NCBI RefSeq assembly: GCF_030246845.1
Contig: NZ_CP126889.1
Span: 620,001 to 684,000 of the forward strand
DNA length: 64,000 nt
Direction: 5' to 3'
DNA from: Enhydrobacter sp.
Lineage (GTDB): Bacteria; Pseudomonadota; Alphaproteobacteria; Reyranellales; Reyranellaceae
The notes beneath the pieces were generated by a model. The model ran no database searches, was not told the DNA's origin, and was given only the letters and a program-made list of their open reading frames with translations. A program made the position numbers and the translations under genes. Position 1 is the stretch's first letter. Every line of letters starts with the position of its first letter. Shown here one piece after another: positions 47,413 through 58,440 of this stretch.

Positions 47413-50400
47413 CTAATGGCTGCCCGCGGCCCGACGGTAGCGGGCGAAACGGCGGTGGCCCCATTCGCGCATGCGCTGGAAGACGACATAGAGCATCGGG
47501 ATCAGGAAGATGCCGACCGTGCTCGCGACCAGCATGCCGGCGAAGACCGACGTGCCGATATCGCGTCGGCTGATCTGGGCGGCGCCGTGGGCGAAGACCA
47601 GCGGTACGAGCCCCAGGATGAAGGCGAAGGAGGTCATCATCACCGAGCGGAATCGCATGCGTGCTCCCAGCACGGCGGCATCGGCGATTCCCATGCCCTG
47701 CTCGCGCTGCTCCCTGGCGAACTCGACGATCAGAATGCCGTTCTTGGCGGCGAGCGCGATCAGCACCACGAGCCCGATCTGGGCGTAGAGATCGAGCGTC
47801 AGGCCGGCGATCAGGATGCCGGCATAGGCGCCCAGCACACCGACTGCCACCGACAGCAGCACCGGCATCGGGATGACCCAGCTCTCGTACAGGGCGACCA
47901 GGAACAGGAAGGCGAAAATGACGGCCATCGCCAGGATCGGTCCGGTCTGGCCGCTCGCCTCGTGTTCCTGATAGGCGGTTCCCGTCCATTCGAACGCGTA
48001 GCCCGGCGGCAGGGTCTTGGCCGACACCTCCTGCATCGCGGCGAGTGCCGCGCCCGACGAGCCGCCCGGCGCCGGGCTGCCGTTGATCGTGATCGAGCGG
48101 TAGTTGTTGTAGCGCGTGATCACCTGCGGGCCGACGACGAAGCGCAGTTGCGTGATCGACCGCATGGGCACCATCTCGCCCGCCTTGTTGCGGATGTGGA
48201 TCTGCCAGATGTCCTCGATATCGCGACGGTTGGCCGCCTCGCCCTCGACGTTGACCTGCCAGGTCCGGCCGTAGAGATTGAAGTTGTTGACGAAGAATCC
48301 GCCCAGCGTCGACTGCAGCGCCGTGAATACGTCGTTCATCGACAGCCCCAGCGCCTGCGCCTTGTCGCGGTCGATGTCGAGATAGATCGACGGCGTCGTC
48401 GCGGTGAAGGTCGAGAAGACGCGGGCAAGCCGGGGATCCTGGTTGGCGGCGGCGATGACGCCCCGCATCACGCTGCCGAGCGTGACCGGGTCCTGCCCCT
48501 CCAGGGCCTCGAGCTGGTACTCGAAGCCGCCGCTGGTCGACAGGCCGATGATCGGCGGCAGGTTGAAGGCGACGATCGACGCCGTGCGGATCTGCTGCGC
48601 CTCCTCGAACGTCTTGCGGATCAGCGCCTGCGCCGAATCCTGGGCCGACCGGCGGTCGGCGAACGGCTTCAGCTTGGCCAGCATGAAGGCGGCGTTGCTC
48701 TCGTTGGCCGAATCGAGCAGCGAGAAGCCGATCACGGCGAACACGTCCTGCACCTGCGGCATCGACTTCAGGATCTGCTCGACCTGGCGCGCCGTCTCGC
48801 CGGTCCGTGCCACCGACGCGCCGTCGGGAAGCTGGATGTTGAGGAAGAACGCGCCCTGGTCCTCCTCGGGCAGGAAGCTGGTCGGCGTGATGCGCGAAAG
48901 CCCGTAGGTGCCGGCGCCGATCACCACCAGCAACGGCAGAGACAGCGCCGCGACGCGCACCAGCCGGCGCACGATCGCGGCATAGCCATCGCGTGCCAGA
49001 TCGACTCCGCGCAGCGCCAGCGCGATCAGGCCGCGCTTCCTCGGCTCGTGCCGCAGGAAAATGGCGCACAGCGCCGGCGACAGGCTGAGCGCGTTCAGCG
49101 CCGAGATCAGCATGGCGATGCTGATCGTGACCGCGAACTGGCGGAAAAGCTGGCCGGTGATGCTCGGGATGAACGCGACCGGCACGAACACCGACAGCAG
49201 CACCAGGCTGATGGCGATGATCGGCCCGGTGATCTGCCGCATCGCCTTGAGCGTCGCCTCGCGAGGCGGCAGGTCGGGCTCCTCCTCGAGCACGCGCTCG
49301 ACATTCTCCACCACCACGATCGCATCGTCGACGACGATGCCGATGGCCAGCACCATGGCGAGCAGCGAGACGGTGTTCGCCGAGTAGCCGGCGATCAGGA
49401 GGAAGGCGAAGGTACCGATCAGGCTCACCGGAACGGCGACGGCGGGAATGATGGTGGCGCGGAAATTGCCCAGGAAGAGGAAGACCACGATCACCACGAG
49501 GACGAACGCCTCGGCCAGCGTCCAGAGCACGCTCTGGATCGTGTCCTCGACGAACACCGTCGAATCGTAGACGACCTGGGCCTTGAGGTCCGGCGGGAAA
49601 CGCTTGCCGAGCCGCTGCAGCGTGCGTCCGACCTCGGCCGCGGTCCGCACGGCGTTGGCGTCGGGCGCCAGATAGAGCGCGACGCCGACCGACGCCTGGC
49701 CGTTGATGCGCGTCTCGGTGTCCTCGTTCTGGGCGCCGATCTCGACCCGCGCCACGTCCCCGATCCGCAGCACCGAACCGTCGGGATTGGCGCGTAGCAC
49801 GATCTGGCGGAACTGCTCCGGCGTGGTCAGCGTCCCCTGCGTCTGCACGTTCATCTGGAACTGCTGGTCGTTGGCCACCGGGCGGGCACCGATGCGGCCG
49901 ACCGGCGCCTGCACATTCTGCGCCTGGATGGCGTTCACCACGTCCGACGGCGACAGGCCGAGGCTGGTGAGACGCTGTGTGTCGAACCAGATCCGCATCG
50001 AGTAGTTGAGCTTGCCGAACAGCAGCGCCTGTCCCACGCCGGGCACGCGCGCCAGCTCGTCCAGCACGTTGATCGTGGCGTAGCTCGTGACCTCGACCGG
50101 AGTCATCTTGCCGGTCTCGCTGTAGAAGTTGAGGAACTGCAGGATGGCGGCCGACCGCTTGATCACGGTGAGCCCCTGGAGCTGCACCGCCGGCGGCAGT
50201 TGCGGCAGCGCCGTCTGCACGCGGTTGTTGACGTTCACGGTCGCTGTGTCGGGATCGGTGCCGACCTCGAAGCTGACGGTCAGCCGGTAGCTGCCGTCAT
50301 TGCCGCTGGTCGACTTCATGTAGATCATCCTGTCGACGCCGACGATCTGCGCCTCCAGGGGCTGCGCCACCGCCGCTTCGACCACGGCGGCCGACGCGCC

Positions 50401-50553
50401 GGGATAGGTCGCGGTCACCTGCACGCGCGGCGGCACGATGTCGGGGAACTGCGCCACCGGAATGCGCGTGAGCGCGATGGCGCCGGCGATCGTGATGACG
50501 ATGGCGATGACGACCGCAAGCCGCGGGCGCCGGATGAAGACTGCCGAGATCAC
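47413..50553 (-). CDS. RND efflux pump permease (AcrB/MexB-like)
   Basis: 1046 residues, twelve transmembrane helices and two large periplasmic loops. The proton-relay Asp pair is Asp409-Asp410 in [17 protein letters not shown] (TM4). It pumps hydrophobic compounds out with proton entry. It lies ten bases after the adaptor gene, in the same operon. No outer-membrane channel gene is nearby, so a TolC-type partner must be elsewhere. Complete, with no frameshift. Confidence 0.95.
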   Translation of the reverse strand: MISAVFIRRPRLAVVIAIVITIAGAIALTRIPVAQFPDIVPPRVQVTATYPGASAAVVEAAVAQPLEAQIVGVDRMIYMKSTSGNDGSYRLTVSFEVGTDPDTATVNVNNRVQTALPQLPPAVQLQGLTVIKRSAAILQFLNFYSETGKMTPVEVTSYATINVLDELARVPGVGQALLFGKLNYSMRIWFDTQRLTSLGLSPSDVVNAIQAQNVQAPVGRIGARPVANDQQFQMNVQTQGTLTTPEQFRQIVLRANPDGSVLRIGDVARVEIGAQNEDTETRINGQASVGVALYLAPDANAVRTAAEVGRTLQRLGKRFPPDLKAQVVYDSTVFVEDTIQSVLWTLAEAFVLVVIVVFLFLGNFRATIIPAVAVPVSLIGTFAFLLIAGYSANTVSLLAMVLAIGIVVDDAIVVVENVERVLEEEPDLPPREATLKAMRQITGPIIAISLVLLSVFVPVAFIPSITGQLFRQFAVTISIAMLISALNALSLSPALCAIFLRHEPRKRGLIALALRGVDLARDGYAAIVRRLVRVAALSLPLLVVIGAGTYGLSRITPTSFLPEEDQGAFFLNIQLPDGASVARTGETARQVEQILKSMPQVQDVFAVIGFSLLDSANESNAAFMLAKLKPFADRRSAQDSAQALIRKTFEEAQQIRTASIVAFNLPPIIGLSTSGGFEYQLEALEGQDPVTLGSVMRGVIAAANQDPRLARVFSTFTATTPSIYLDIDRDKAQALGLSMNDVFTALQSTLGGFFVNNFNLYGRTWQVNVEGEAANRRDIEDIWQIHIRNKAGEMVPMRSITQLRFVVGPQVITRYNNYRSITINGSPAPGGSSGAALAAMQEVSAKTLPPGYAFEWTGTAYQEHEASGQTGPILAMAVIFAFLFLVALYESWVIPMPVLLSVAVGVLGAYAGILIAGLTLDLYAQIGLVVLIALAAKNGILIVEFAREQREQGMGIADAAVLGARMRFRSVMMTSFAFILGLVPLVFAHGAAQISRRDIGTSVFAGMLVASTVGIFLIPMLYVVFQRMREWGHRRFARYRRAAGSH

Positions 50554-50563
50554 CGCCTCGCCC

Positions 50564-51754
50564 TCAACGCCGCGGGCCGGGGTCGGAAGCCGGTGCGGCC
50601 GAGGCCGGCGGCTGGGCCCGGGGGGCGGCCGGGCCCGGCGACACCCGCTCGCCGGGCCGGACGCGCTGGATCCCGTCGAGGATCACCTTCTCGCCTTCCT
50701 TCAGGCCGCCGGTCACGGATGCCGTCATCGGCGTCGACTGGCCGAGCGTCACCCGCCGCTGCTCGGCCTTGTCGTCGCTGCCGACGACATAGACGTAGTC
50801 GCCCTTCTGATCGGACAGCACCGCTGCCCGGGGAATGGCAAGCGCCTCGGTCGGCTCGGCATCCTGCAGGATCACGGTCACCAGCTCGCCGTCGACCAGC
50901 TCGCGCGCGCCATTTCTGGCGTTGCCCAGGCGCGGATTGGGAAGGACGCCGCGCAAGGTCATGGTGTCGGTGGTGCCGGCCACCGAGTTATCGACGAAAT
51001 CGAGCTTGCCGTTATGCCGATAGAGGCTGCCATCGGGCAGGCGGAGCTTGATCACCAGCGAGTCCGGCCGCACCGCCAGCCGGTGCTGCAGATCGATGAC
51101 CGTGCGAGTCGACACCGGAAAGAGGACATACATCGGATCCTGGCTCACGATCGATACCAGGACGCCGGTCGCCGAGCTGACATAGTTGCCGACGGTGACC
51201 GCGGTCCGGCCGATCTTGCCGTCGATCGGGGCGCGGATCTCGGTGTAGCCGAGGTTGATGCGGGCCTGCTGGAGCTGCGCCTCGGCGCCCAGCACCTGGG
51301 CCTTGAGCGCCTGCTGGCTGGCGACGGCGGCATCGACGCTCGATTGCTGCCCGGCCGGCGTGCGCAGCAGAGCCCGGGCGCGGTCCAGCGTCAACTGCGC
51401 GTTCTTGAGCTGGGCCTCGAACTGGGCGATTGCAGCCTGCCTGGCCTGGACCTCGGCGCGGAAGGGTCCCTGCTCCAGCCGATAGAGAAGGTCGCCTTTC
51501 CTCACTTCGGCGCCGTCGTCGAACAGCACCTCATCGAGATAGGCCGCCACGCGGGCGACGACGTCGACACGGTTGGTGGCCTGGATGCGGCCGACGAATT
51601 CACTGGATCGCGTGACCGGCTGCCGCGTCACCTCCACGACCCCCACCGCCGGCGGTGCCGGACCTTCCGGCTGCGCCGCACCCTGGCCGCCCGCAAGGAG
51701 CAGCGCCAGACCGGCCGCCGCGACATGCCGCAAAAGCGTCTTGACCGTTTCCAC
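50564..51754 (-). CDS. RND efflux adaptor protein (AcrA/MexA-like)
   Basis: 396 residues from a GTG start. A signal peptide ([17 protein letters not shown]) is followed by barrel-sandwich, lipoyl and coiled-coil parts ([20 protein letters not shown] ... [19 protein letters not shown]) and the membrane-proximal domain. No Cys for lipidation is visible after the signal. The GTG is preferred because longer readings overlap the divergent tetR gene. First gene of the pump operon. Confidence 0.9.
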   Translation of the reverse strand: METVKTLLRHVAAAGLALLLAGGQGAAQPEGPAPPAVGVVEVTRQPVTRSSEFVGRIQATNRVDVVARVAAYLDEVLFDDGAEVRKGDLLYRLEQGPFRAEVQARQAAIAQFEAQLKNAQLTLDRARALLRTPAGQQSSVDAAVASQQALKAQVLGAEAQLQQARINLGYTEIRAPIDGKIGRTAVTVGNYVSSATGVLVSIVSQDPMYVLFPVSTRTVIDLQHRLAVRPDSLVIKLRLPDGSLYRHNGKLDFVDNSVAGTTDTMTLRGVLPNPRLGNARNGARELVDGELVTVILQDAEPTEALAIPRAAVLSDQKGDYVYVVGSDDKAEQRRVTLGQSTPMTASVTGGLKEGEKVILDGIQRVRPGERVSPGPAAPRAQPPASAAPASDPGPRR

Positions 51755-51786
51755 CCTGTCCCCAATGGTGCTAACGCAACGGTACG

Positions 51787-51803
51787 GTATCGTTTCACTA
51801 TAC
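51787..51803. promoter_or_regulatory. Candidate TetR operator
   Basis: A 17-base imperfect dyad GTATnGTnnnnnACnATAC in the 59-base gap between the adaptor gene and tetR, at the centre of the divergent promoter region. Six of eight bases per arm pair. It is the natural site for repression of both genes by the TetR protein. Confidence 0.6.
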
Positions 51804-51813
51804 GCGATCACAA

Positions 51814-52491
51814 ATGGCGACAAGCGTATCGGTGCGTGAGGATCGAAAGCCGCGGATGAAGCGGCGGCCGCGACGCGGCGGCCGGCCGACGGCCGCCGAA
51901 GGGCGCCGCCGGCAGCAGCGCCTGCTCGATACGGCCATCGCGCTGTTCATGAGCCGGGGTTTCGACGGCACATCGATCGAGGCCGTGGCCGAGGCCGTCA
52001 GTATGTCGAAGCGCACCGTATATGCACGCTACCGCGACAAAAACGAGCTCTTCGGTGCCGCGCTGCGGGCGCTGATCGACCGCTCCCTCGCTCCGTTCAA
52101 CCAGTTCCAGACCGGCCCGCGCCCGCTCCGGCCCACGCTGATGGCGATCGGGCGACACCTGCTGTCCGTCGCGCTCACCCCGCAGTCCGTGGGCCTCTAC
52201 CGGATCCTCGTGGCCGAGGCCGAACGCCATCCGGAGCTGGCCCGTCTCGCCCATGCCGAGGGGCGTCAACAGGCGATCCGCGGCATCGAGGCCGCGCTGC
52301 GCCGGCATGCCGGCGAGCTCCGGGTCCGCGACCTCGGAGCGGCGGCGGAACAGTTCCTGAGCCTGGTCGTCGACAGCAGCCTGCGTGGCGCCGCGCTCGG
52401 CCTTGGCTCGGGCACGGCCGACATCGACAGGACAGTCGGCGCGGCGGTCGATCTGTTCCTCGATGGCGCGGCGACCGGCCGTCGCGGTTGA
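51814..52491 (+). CDS. TetR family transcriptional regulator
   Basis: 225 residues. The N-terminal HTH is clear (FDGTSIEAVAEAVSMSKRTVYARYRDK), followed by a TetR_C-like ligand domain with helices typical of efflux repressors (AefR/AcrR-type). Divergent from the RND operon; likely a local repressor that responds to a pump substrate. It has a very basic, arginine-rich N-terminal tail (about residues 8-40). Confidence 0.92.
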   Translation: MATSVSVREDRKPRMKRRPRRGGRPTAAEGRRRQQRLLDTAIALFMSRGFDGTSIEAVAEAVSMSKRTVYARYRDKNELFGAALRALIDRSLAPFNQFQTGPRPLRPTLMAIGRHLLSVALTPQSVGLYRILVAEAERHPELARLAHAEGRQQAIRGIEAALRRHAGELRVRDLGAAAEQFLSLVVDSSLRGAALGLGSGTADIDRTVGAAVDLFLDGAATGRRG

Positions 52492-52549
52492 CGACGGCGT
52501 CGATTGCGCAGCGCGCCGCCGCCTGTGCACCTTTCTGGGCATTTGGGTA

Positions 52550-53128
52550 TTATTGCGCTCCGGCAGACGCGGGCGACCATTCCTCGACGACCGTACCGGT
52601 CGCAGCGTCCAGCAGGCGCGTGCTCCGCCGTGCCAGGCCGTGCCTCGCCATCACCTCCTCGACGGTGGCGGAGGACCCGACGCCGGGAAAGACCGGCCGG
52701 CCACCTGGCACGCTGGCCTCCGTGCGCGTGAGATAGAACGCGTCATAGCCGATCGTCAGGAAGAGCTGGAAGACGTCGGTGCCGCCGACCACCGCCAGGA
52801 TCCCATCCTTGATTCCCAACCGCTTCCATGCCTCCTCGAAGGGCGTCGACGCCGGATTCCAGAGGATGGCCCTTGGATTGTGCGGATCGGTCACCAGCCG
52901 GTTGACGCGGCGGGTCAGCACCAGTCGATGCCGGAGCTTTTCCTTCTCGCCGCCCTCGGCTGAATGACGGCCGTTGGCGACGGCGGACGCGCGGTCGACC
53001 GAGTCCTGGTAGAATTCGTGGTCGGCCGGAATCCTGATTGCGTCCGGGAAGCGTCCGTCGGCCGTGGCGATCATCCCTTCGCGGGAGATCACGGCGTAGC
53101 CTTCGATGCGGGGACGCGCTACGGTCAT
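52550..53128 (-). CDS. Dihydrofolate reductase-like (RibD C-terminal) family protein
   Basis: 192 residues. It has the DHFR/RibD-C reductase fold: N-terminal REGMIATADGRFP, a mid-protein LRHRLVLTRRV, and VVGGTDVFQLFLTIGYDAFYLTRTEA near the C-terminus. Such small NAD(P)H reductases are often unassigned; a true folate role is doubtful because core DHFR residues are only partly visible. GGAG lies eight bases upstream of the ATG, and the gene is divergent from a small secreted protein. Confidence 0.82.
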   Translation of the reverse strand: MTVARPRIEGYAVISREGMIATADGRFPDAIRIPADHEFYQDSVDRASAVANGRHSAEGGEKEKLRHRLVLTRRVNRLVTDPHNPRAILWNPASTPFEEAWKRLGIKDGILAVVGGTDVFQLFLTIGYDAFYLTRTEASVPGGRPVFPGVGSSATVEEVMARHGLARRSTRLLDAATGTVVEEWSPASAGAQ

Positions 53129-53182
53129 TCGGACAGCTCCAGGCGGCACGGTCTTGCCATCTTCGAAGCCTAGCGTACAGCC

Positions 53183-53500
53183 ATGCGGTTCGCCCTTTTC
53201 CTCTTCCTCGGGCTCGTGCTTCTCGCCGCGGCTGCCTTGGCCGGCGAGCCGGACGATCACGGCGTGACGGTCCTGCGCGGCAGCTCGGCGCCCCCATCTC
53301 CTGCGCCTCCGCCGGCGAGCGAGACGCCGAGCACGGTCCAGCGCGAGATCGTCTACACGCCCTATCCTGTCTATCTCTCGCCCGGCTTCGTCGTGCCGGG
53401 CTTCATCGTATCGACCCGGCATCATCGGTCTTTTCCCGTGACGACGACGACCGTGCCCAACGGCTGGCCGCTGTTCGTCGGCAACTCGACGCGACACTGA
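53183..53500 (+). CDS. Small secreted protein of unknown function (105 aa)
   Basis: 105 residues with a Sec signal (MRFALFLFLGLVLLAAAALAG; cut near ALA). The rest is low-complexity: a proline/serine stretch (SAPPSPAPPPAS), then aromatic and proline-rich sequence with a His pair (TRHHRSFPV). No domain recognised. Intergenic space to the divergent reductase gene is 54 bases. Confidence 0.72.
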   Translation: MRFALFLFLGLVLLAAAALAGEPDDHGVTVLRGSSAPPSPAPPPASETPSTVQREIVYTPYPVYLSPGFVVPGFIVSTRHHRSFPVTTTTVPNGWPLFVGNSTRH

Positions 53501-53601
53501 CGACCGGTCATCGCACGGCGGAACCATAGGCCGCTGGGCGGCGCGCTTCGGGATTGCTAAGACGGGCCAGCTTCAACGGCCTTCACAGCAGGAAGAACGC
53601 C

Positions 53602-55695
53602 ATGACCGACGCAGTGCAACGCTCCACGCAGGGGCGGATCGGCATCCTCACCATCAACAATCCGCCGGTGAATGCGCTGGCCGCCCCGGTGCGCGACGGC
53701 ATCAAGAGCGGCATCGAAGCGTTCGGCGCCGACCCCAACATCGACGCCATCGTGCTGATCGGCGGCGGCCGGACCTTCATCGCCGGCGCCGACATCCGCG
53801 AGTTCGGCAAGCCGCCGCGGGGCGCCAACCTCAACGACGTGATCGCCGCGATGGAGAACTGCCCCAAGATCGTGGTCGCGGCGCTGCACGGCACGCCGCT
53901 GGGCGGCGGCCTCGAGACGGCGCTCGGCGCGCATTATCGCGTGGCGCTGCCGACCACGCGCGTCGGCCTGCCCGAGGTGCATCTCGGCCTGCTGCCCGGC
54001 GCCGGCGGCACGCAGCGCCTGCCGCGGCTGACCGGCGCCAAGTACGCGCTCGACGCCATCCTCTCGGGCCGCCATATCCCGGCGCCCGAGGCCAGGAGCA
54101 AGGGGATCGTCGATGCCCTGGTCGAGGGCGACCTGCTGGCGGGCGCGGTGGCGCACGCCCAGATGCTGGTGGCCCAGAAGGCACCGCGCCGGCGCGTGCG
54201 CGACCTCGATGTGACGCTCGAATCGCCCGATCTTTTCAAGGACACCGAGAAGGCGATCGCGCGCCGCGCCCGCGGCTTCAAGGCGCCGTGGAACATCATC
54301 AAGTGCGTCCAGGCCGCCTGCGAGCTGCCGTTCGACGAGGGCATGAAGCGCGAGCGCGAGCTGTTCGTGGAGCTGGTGACGTCGCAGGAATCGGCGGCGC
54401 AGCGCTACTACTTCTTCGCCGAGCGCGAGGCGGCCAAGGTGCTCGACGTGCCGGCCGACACGCCGCAGCGCGAGATCAAGACGGCGGGCATCGTCGGCGC
54501 CGGCACGATGGGTGGCGGCATCGCCATGAACTTCGCCAATGCCGGCATTCCGGTGACGCTGCTCGAAGTGAAGCAGGAGGCGCTCGACCGCGGCCTCAAG
54601 ACCATCCGCACCAACTACGAGAACACCGCCCGGCGCGGCGGCATGAAAGCCGAGGACGTCGACAAGCGCATGGCGCTGATCAAGCCCACGCTCAGTTACG
54701 ACGACCTCAAGGACGCCGACGTCGTCATCGAGGCGGTGTTCGAGACCATGGAGGTCAAGGAAGGCGTCTTCAGGAAGCTCGACGAGATCGCCAGGCCCGG
54801 CGCGATCCTGGCCACCAACACCTCGGGCCTCGATGTGAACCAGATCGCGGCCTACACCCGGCGACCGGGCGATGTGATCGGCATGCATTTCTTCTCGCCG
54901 GCCAACGTCATGAAGCTCCTGGAGAACGTACGCGGCAAGGCGACCGCGAAGGACGTGATCGCGACGGTGATGTCGCTTTCCAAGAAGATCGGCAAGATCC
55001 CGGTGCTGGTCGGCGTCTGCGAGGGCTTCGTCGGCAACCGCATGCTGCGCCAGCGCGGCGTGCAGTCGGCCTACATGCTGGAGGAAGGGGCGCTCCCGCA
55101 GCAGGTCGACAAGGTGATCTACGACTTCGGCTTCCCCATGGGCCCGTTCGCCATGAGCGATCTCGCCGGCAACGATGTCGGCTGGCGCATCCGCCAGGGC
55201 AAGAAGGAGAAGGAACAGCGTAACGTGCGCTACACCGGCTACATCGCCGACGCGATCTGCGAGCTCGGTCGCTTCGGCCAGAAGACCGGCTCGGGCTACT
55301 ACAAGTACAACCTGCCCGACCGCACGCCGATCCCCGACCCCGAGGTCGAGAAGATCATCGAGGACACCTCGAAGAAGCTCGGCATCACCCGTCGCGCCAT
55401 CTCCGACCAGGAGATATTGGAGCGCTGCCTCTATCCCATGGTCAACGAGGGCGCCAAGATCCTGGCCGAGGGCATGGCCCAGCGTTCGCTCGACATCGAC
55501 GTGATCTGGGTCAATGGATACGGCTGGCCGGTCTATCGCGGCGGACCGATGTGGTGGGCCGACAACGTGGTCGGCCTCAAGACCGTCCACGACGCCCTGC
55601 TGAAGTATCGCGACGCCTCCGGCGACCCGTTCTGGGAGCCGGCGCCGCTGCTCAAGAAGCTCGTGCAGGAAGACAAGAAGTTCTCTACGGTCTGA
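53602..55695 (+). CDS. Bifunctional enoyl-CoA hydratase/3-hydroxyacyl-CoA dehydrogenase
   Basis: 697 residues. The N-terminal crotonase domain (about 1-190) has both catalytic glutamates, Glu105 (GGGLE) and Glu125 (GLPEV). The NAD-binding dehydrogenase domain begins near 296 ([17 protein letters not shown]), and two C-terminal dehydrogenase helical domains complete it. This is FadJ/FadB-like beta-oxidation, hydrating then oxidising acyl-CoA. Thiolase follows 48 bases downstream. AGGAAG precedes the ATG. Confidence 0.94.
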   Translation: MTDAVQRSTQGRIGILTINNPPVNALAAPVRDGIKSGIEAFGADPNIDAIVLIGGGRTFIAGADIREFGKPPRGANLNDVIAAMENCPKIVVAALHGTPLGGGLETALGAHYRVALPTTRVGLPEVHLGLLPGAGGTQRLPRLTGAKYALDAILSGRHIPAPEARSKGIVDALVEGDLLAGAVAHAQMLVAQKAPRRRVRDLDVTLESPDLFKDTEKAIARRARGFKAPWNIIKCVQAACELPFDEGMKRERELFVELVTSQESAAQRYYFFAEREAAKVLDVPADTPQREIKTAGIVGAGTMGGGIAMNFANAGIPVTLLEVKQEALDRGLKTIRTNYENTARRGGMKAEDVDKRMALIKPTLSYDDLKDADVVIEAVFETMEVKEGVFRKLDEIARPGAILATNTSGLDVNQIAAYTRRPGDVIGMHFFSPANVMKLLENVRGKATAKDVIATVMSLSKKIGKIPVLVGVCEGFVGNRMLRQRGVQSAYMLEEGALPQQVDKVIYDFGFPMGPFAMSDLAGNDVGWRIRQGKKEKEQRNVRYTGYIADAICELGRFGQKTGSGYYKYNLPDRTPIPDPEVEKIIEDTSKKLGITRRAISDQEILERCLYPMVNEGAKILAEGMAQRSLDIDVIWVNGYGWPVYRGGPMWWADNVVGLKTVHDALLKYRDASGDPFWEPAPLLKKLVQEDKKFSTV

Positions 55696-55743
55696 CACGA
55701 TGCGCTGCGACACCGAGGCTGTTTCTAAAAGGAGGGAATCCCC

Positions 55744-56934
55744 ATGGCTGACGCCGTTATCGTCTCCACTGCCCGCACGCCGATCGGAAAGGCGTTCCGC
55801 GGCATCTTCAACGACACGCACGGCGCCGACATGGGAGCGCATGTGATCAAGCACGCCGCCGAGCGCGCCAAGGTCGCGCTGGGCGAGATCGAGGACGTAA
55901 TCCTGGGCTGCGCCGCGCCCGAGGGCACGACCGGCTCCAACGTCGCGCGCGTGGCGGCGATCCGCGCCGGCGCGCCGGTCAGCGTGTCGGGCGTGACCGT
56001 CAACCGCTTCTGCAGCTCCGGCCTGCAGACCATCTCGATGGCGGCGCAGCGCGTGCTGGTCGACAAGGTGCCGGTGATGCTGGCCGGCGGGCTCGAATCG
56101 GTGTCGCTGGTGCAGGGGCCGCCGGGCGGCAACAAGAACCGGCTGGTCAATCCCTGGGTTCAGGAGCACTGCCCCGGCATCTACCATTCGATGATCCAGA
56201 CCGCCGACACGGTGGCGGCGCGCTACAAGATCAGCCGCGAGTACCAGGACGAATATTCGCTGCAGAGCCAGATGCGCACGGCGGCGGCCCAGCAGGCGGG
56301 CAGGTTCGACGACGAGATCGTGCCGATGGAAACCACGATGATCGTCACCGACAAGAACACCGGCGAGACCTCGAAGAAGACGGTCAAGCTCGCCAAGGAC
56401 GAGGGCAACCGCCCCGACACCAACATGGAAGGCCTCGCCAAGCTGCAGCCGGTGATGGGCCCGGACAAGTGGATCACCGCCGGCAATGCCAGCCAGCTTT
56501 CCGACGGCGCCTCGGCCGCGGTGGTCATGAGCGACGCCGAAGCGGCCAGGCGCGGCCTGAAGCCACTCGGCATCTACAAAGGCCTGGTTGTCGCGGGCTG
56601 CGAGCCGGACGAGATGGGCATCGGCCCGGTCTATGCGATCCCGAAGCTCCTGAAGCGCTTCGGACTCAAGATGGACGACATCGACCTCTGGGAGCTCAAC
56701 GAGGCCTTCGCGGTGCAGGTGCTCTATTGCCGCGACAAGCTCGGCATCCCGAACGACAAGCTGAACGTCAACGGCGGCTCGATCTCGATCGGCCATCCCT
56801 TCGGCATGACCGGCGCGCGTTGCACGGGGCACATCCTGATCGAGGGCCGCCGCCGCAAGGCCAAGAACGTCGTCGTCACCATGTGCATCGGTGGCGGCAT
56901 GGGTGCTGCAGGCCTGTTCGAGGTCGTGCACTAA
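55744..56934 (+). CDS. Acetyl-CoA acyltransferase (thiolase, FadA-like)
   Basis: 396 residues. Nucleophilic Cys90 in [11 protein letters not shown], catalytic His in [10 protein letters not shown] and the second Cys in [11 protein letters not shown]: a complete degradative/biosynthetic thiolase. It splits 3-ketoacyl-CoA, the last step after the preceding bifunctional enzyme, and the two genes form a fadBA-like pair. AAAGGAGG lies upstream of the ATG. I cannot tell fatty-acid chain preference. Confidence 0.95.
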   Translation: MADAVIVSTARTPIGKAFRGIFNDTHGADMGAHVIKHAAERAKVALGEIEDVILGCAAPEGTTGSNVARVAAIRAGAPVSVSGVTVNRFCSSGLQTISMAAQRVLVDKVPVMLAGGLESVSLVQGPPGGNKNRLVNPWVQEHCPGIYHSMIQTADTVAARYKISREYQDEYSLQSQMRTAAAQQAGRFDDEIVPMETTMIVTDKNTGETSKKTVKLAKDEGNRPDTNMEGLAKLQPVMGPDKWITAGNASQLSDGASAAVVMSDAEAARRGLKPLGIYKGLVVAGCEPDEMGIGPVYAIPKLLKRFGLKMDDIDLWELNEAFAVQVLYCRDKLGIPNDKLNVNGGSISIGHPFGMTGARCTGHILIEGRRRKAKNVVVTMCIGGGMGAAGLFEVVH

Positions 56935-56966
56935 AAGACCCGGCGAGCAGCATCGACGCGGTTTGC

Positions 56967-57590
56967 CTATCGATCCGGCCAGCGCGGCAGCTCCGTGCCG
57001 CGCAAGGTCGCCTCGAGGAGCGGCAGGCGGTCGTTTCCCCAAAACATCCGCTGGCCGACGAAGAAGGTCGGAACACCGAACGCGCCGCGCCGTTCGGCCT
57101 CGTCGAGCAGCGCCTCGTGCCGGCCCCGCGTCGCCGGCGCTTCGAGATCCTGCCGGAATCGGCCTTCCGCCAGCCCGAGCCGCGCCGGCAGGGCGGTGAT
57201 CGCCGCAAGGTCGATCGTCACGCCATCGACGAAAACGAGTTGCTGCAGAAGACGGCAGCAGGGCACGAGCGCTCCCTGCTCGCCCGCCGCCAGGCAAGCC
57301 AGCGCCGGCAGAACGGGGTCGACGGCGAAGGCGGCGGGCTCGTGGAAGGGAATGCCGTAATAGGCTGCCCAAGCCTTGGCGTCATATTCTCGGTAGGGCC
57401 CATTGTACGGTCCCGAACCCTGGACGTCGCGAAAGGGATTGCCGCCGCGGCGGCGATCGATCAGTCGGCCGCTGGCGATGGGTTTCCAGACGAAACGATA
57501 GCCGGTCTGCGCTTCGATCCGTTCGACCTGGCTGGCCGCCAGGTATGAATAGCGGCTGCCGACGCCAAGGAAGAAATCGACGGTGTCCAT
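56967..57590 (-). CDS. DsbA-family / HCCA isomerase-like protein (second copy)
   Basis: 207 residues of the GST-kappa fold: DFFLGVGSRYSYLAASQVE, with Ser-Arg where thioredoxins have CxxC, and C-terminal GVPTFFVGQRMFWGNDRLPL. It resembles 2-hydroxychromene-2-carboxylate isomerase, like the protein at 14 kb. It faces the thiolase gene convergently and is divergent from a small gene with its own promoter. Substrate unknown. Confidence 0.86.
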   Translation of the reverse strand: MDTVDFFLGVGSRYSYLAASQVERIEAQTGYRFVWKPIASGRLIDRRRGGNPFRDVQGSGPYNGPYREYDAKAWAAYYGIPFHEPAAFAVDPVLPALACLAAGEQGALVPCCRLLQQLVFVDGVTIDLAAITALPARLGLAEGRFRQDLEAPATRGRHEALLDEAERRGAFGVPTFFVGQRMFWGNDRLPLLEATLRGTELPRWPDR

Positions 57591-57613
57591 CCGGTGTCCC
57601 AGTCGCGCCGCAT

Positions 57614-57642
57614 TTCACAAATTTGGCGAATTGACGTATATT
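57614..57642 (+). promoter_or_regulatory. Sigma-70-type promoter before a small gene
   Basis: -35 TTCACA (57614-57619) and -10 TATATT (57637-57642), 17 bases apart, each 5 of 6 to consensus. This is the strongest promoter match I saw in this GC-rich window. Predicted start is about 57650, 32 bases before the ATG of the 64-residue gene. Confidence 0.72.
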
Positions 57643-57681
57643 ATGTGACCCTCTGCTGAAATCGAACAGGGCCTCATTGCC

Positions 57682-57876
57682 ATGGGTGCTCGCGAAAAGA
57701 TCACCGAGCTGGTTGCCTTCGTGGCCGAACTGACCGACGTGGATCAGCGGCGCGCCTGCCTTGCCGAGCTCGATCAGCTCCTGCTCGCCGAAAGGCCAAC
57801 GGCGCGCGAGCGGCCGCAGCTCCTGATGACGAGGCCGGCCGGCGGCATGGCGCTGGTCGTCGGGCGCTCGGACTAA
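57682..57876 (+). CDS. Small hypothetical protein (64 aa)
   Basis: 64 residues, with a helical amphipathic N-terminal half (KITELVAFVAELTDVDQRRAC) and a more polar C-terminal half. No family recognised, no signal or TM segment. Supported mainly by the well-matched promoter upstream; the ribosome site is weak (AGGG 14 bases upstream). It could be a small regulator; that is a guess. Confidence 0.55.
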   Translation: MGAREKITELVAFVAELTDVDQRRACLAELDQLLLAERPTARERPQLLMTRPAGGMALVVGRSD

Positions 57877-58044
57877 ATCCTTCCCGGCTGGACGACGTAT
57901 GTCCGCGGCGGCCATCGGCCGTGCCGCTCGTGACAAAGCTGTGGACCCTTGGGCCGTGCACTTCCCGACATCGAGGGGCGCGCCTATGGTCTCTGACGGG
58001 GGGCGGCTTTCGAGCGAAAGCCTGCCGGGATGTGGAGTTCTACG

Positions 58045-58440
58045 ATGCCAGGTCAAGCGGATCAGGGATGGTCTGCGGACGCGTATGGGTTGCCGGTTCG
58101 GCACTCGTACCTCGATACCATCTGCAAGTGGATCCTCCGGCTCGTGTTGCCGGCGGTCTTGGGGCTGGGCGGCCTGCTGTTCTACTGGGTCTGGCTGGAC
58201 GGCGAGCGCACCATGGTGGTGTGGCGGGTGATCGGCATGATCCCGCTCACGGTCTCCTTCACTGCGATCGCCATCTGGGCGCTCCAAGCCTGGCTGCCGC
58301 CGGTGGAAAGCGAGCATCCCGCGCCCGAGACGGTACGGCTGGAACGGCCGCGCCTGGGCCAACGCCGCCATCATCCTAAACGGCCGCCGGCGCTCATCGC
58401 CTATTCCGCCGTAGATCCTCCTCGTCCTTCCACATCATGA
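58045..58440 (+). CDS. Hypothetical two-pass membrane protein
   Basis: 131 residues with two clear hydrophobic segments (LRLVLPAVLGLGGLLFYWVW and VIGMIPLTVSFTAIAIWAL) joined by a short charged loop DGERTMVVWR, then a long basic tail. GGAG seven bases upstream favours this ATG over one 15 bases earlier. The 3' end overlaps the convergent FMN oxidase by 47 bases. Between the previous small gene and this one (57877-58044) I see nothing functional. Confidence 0.55.
   Translation: MPGQADQGWSADAYGLPVRHSYLDTICKWILRLVLPAVLGLGGLLFYWVWLDGERTMVVWRVIGMIPLTVSFTAIAIWALQAWLPPVESEHPAPETVRLERPRLGQRRHHPKRPPALIAYSAVDPPRPSTS

Noticed and set aside
47401..49797. 798-codon open frame on the plus strand
   Set aside because: Antisense to the clear RND pump gene, with Arg/His-rich shadow composition.
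53557..57372. 1271-codon open frame on the minus strand
   Set aside because: It is antisense to the FadJ-like, thiolase and isomerase genes; its translation is low-complexity His/Arg/Ala/Leu-rich text with no domain. It is an artefact of GC-rich codon use.
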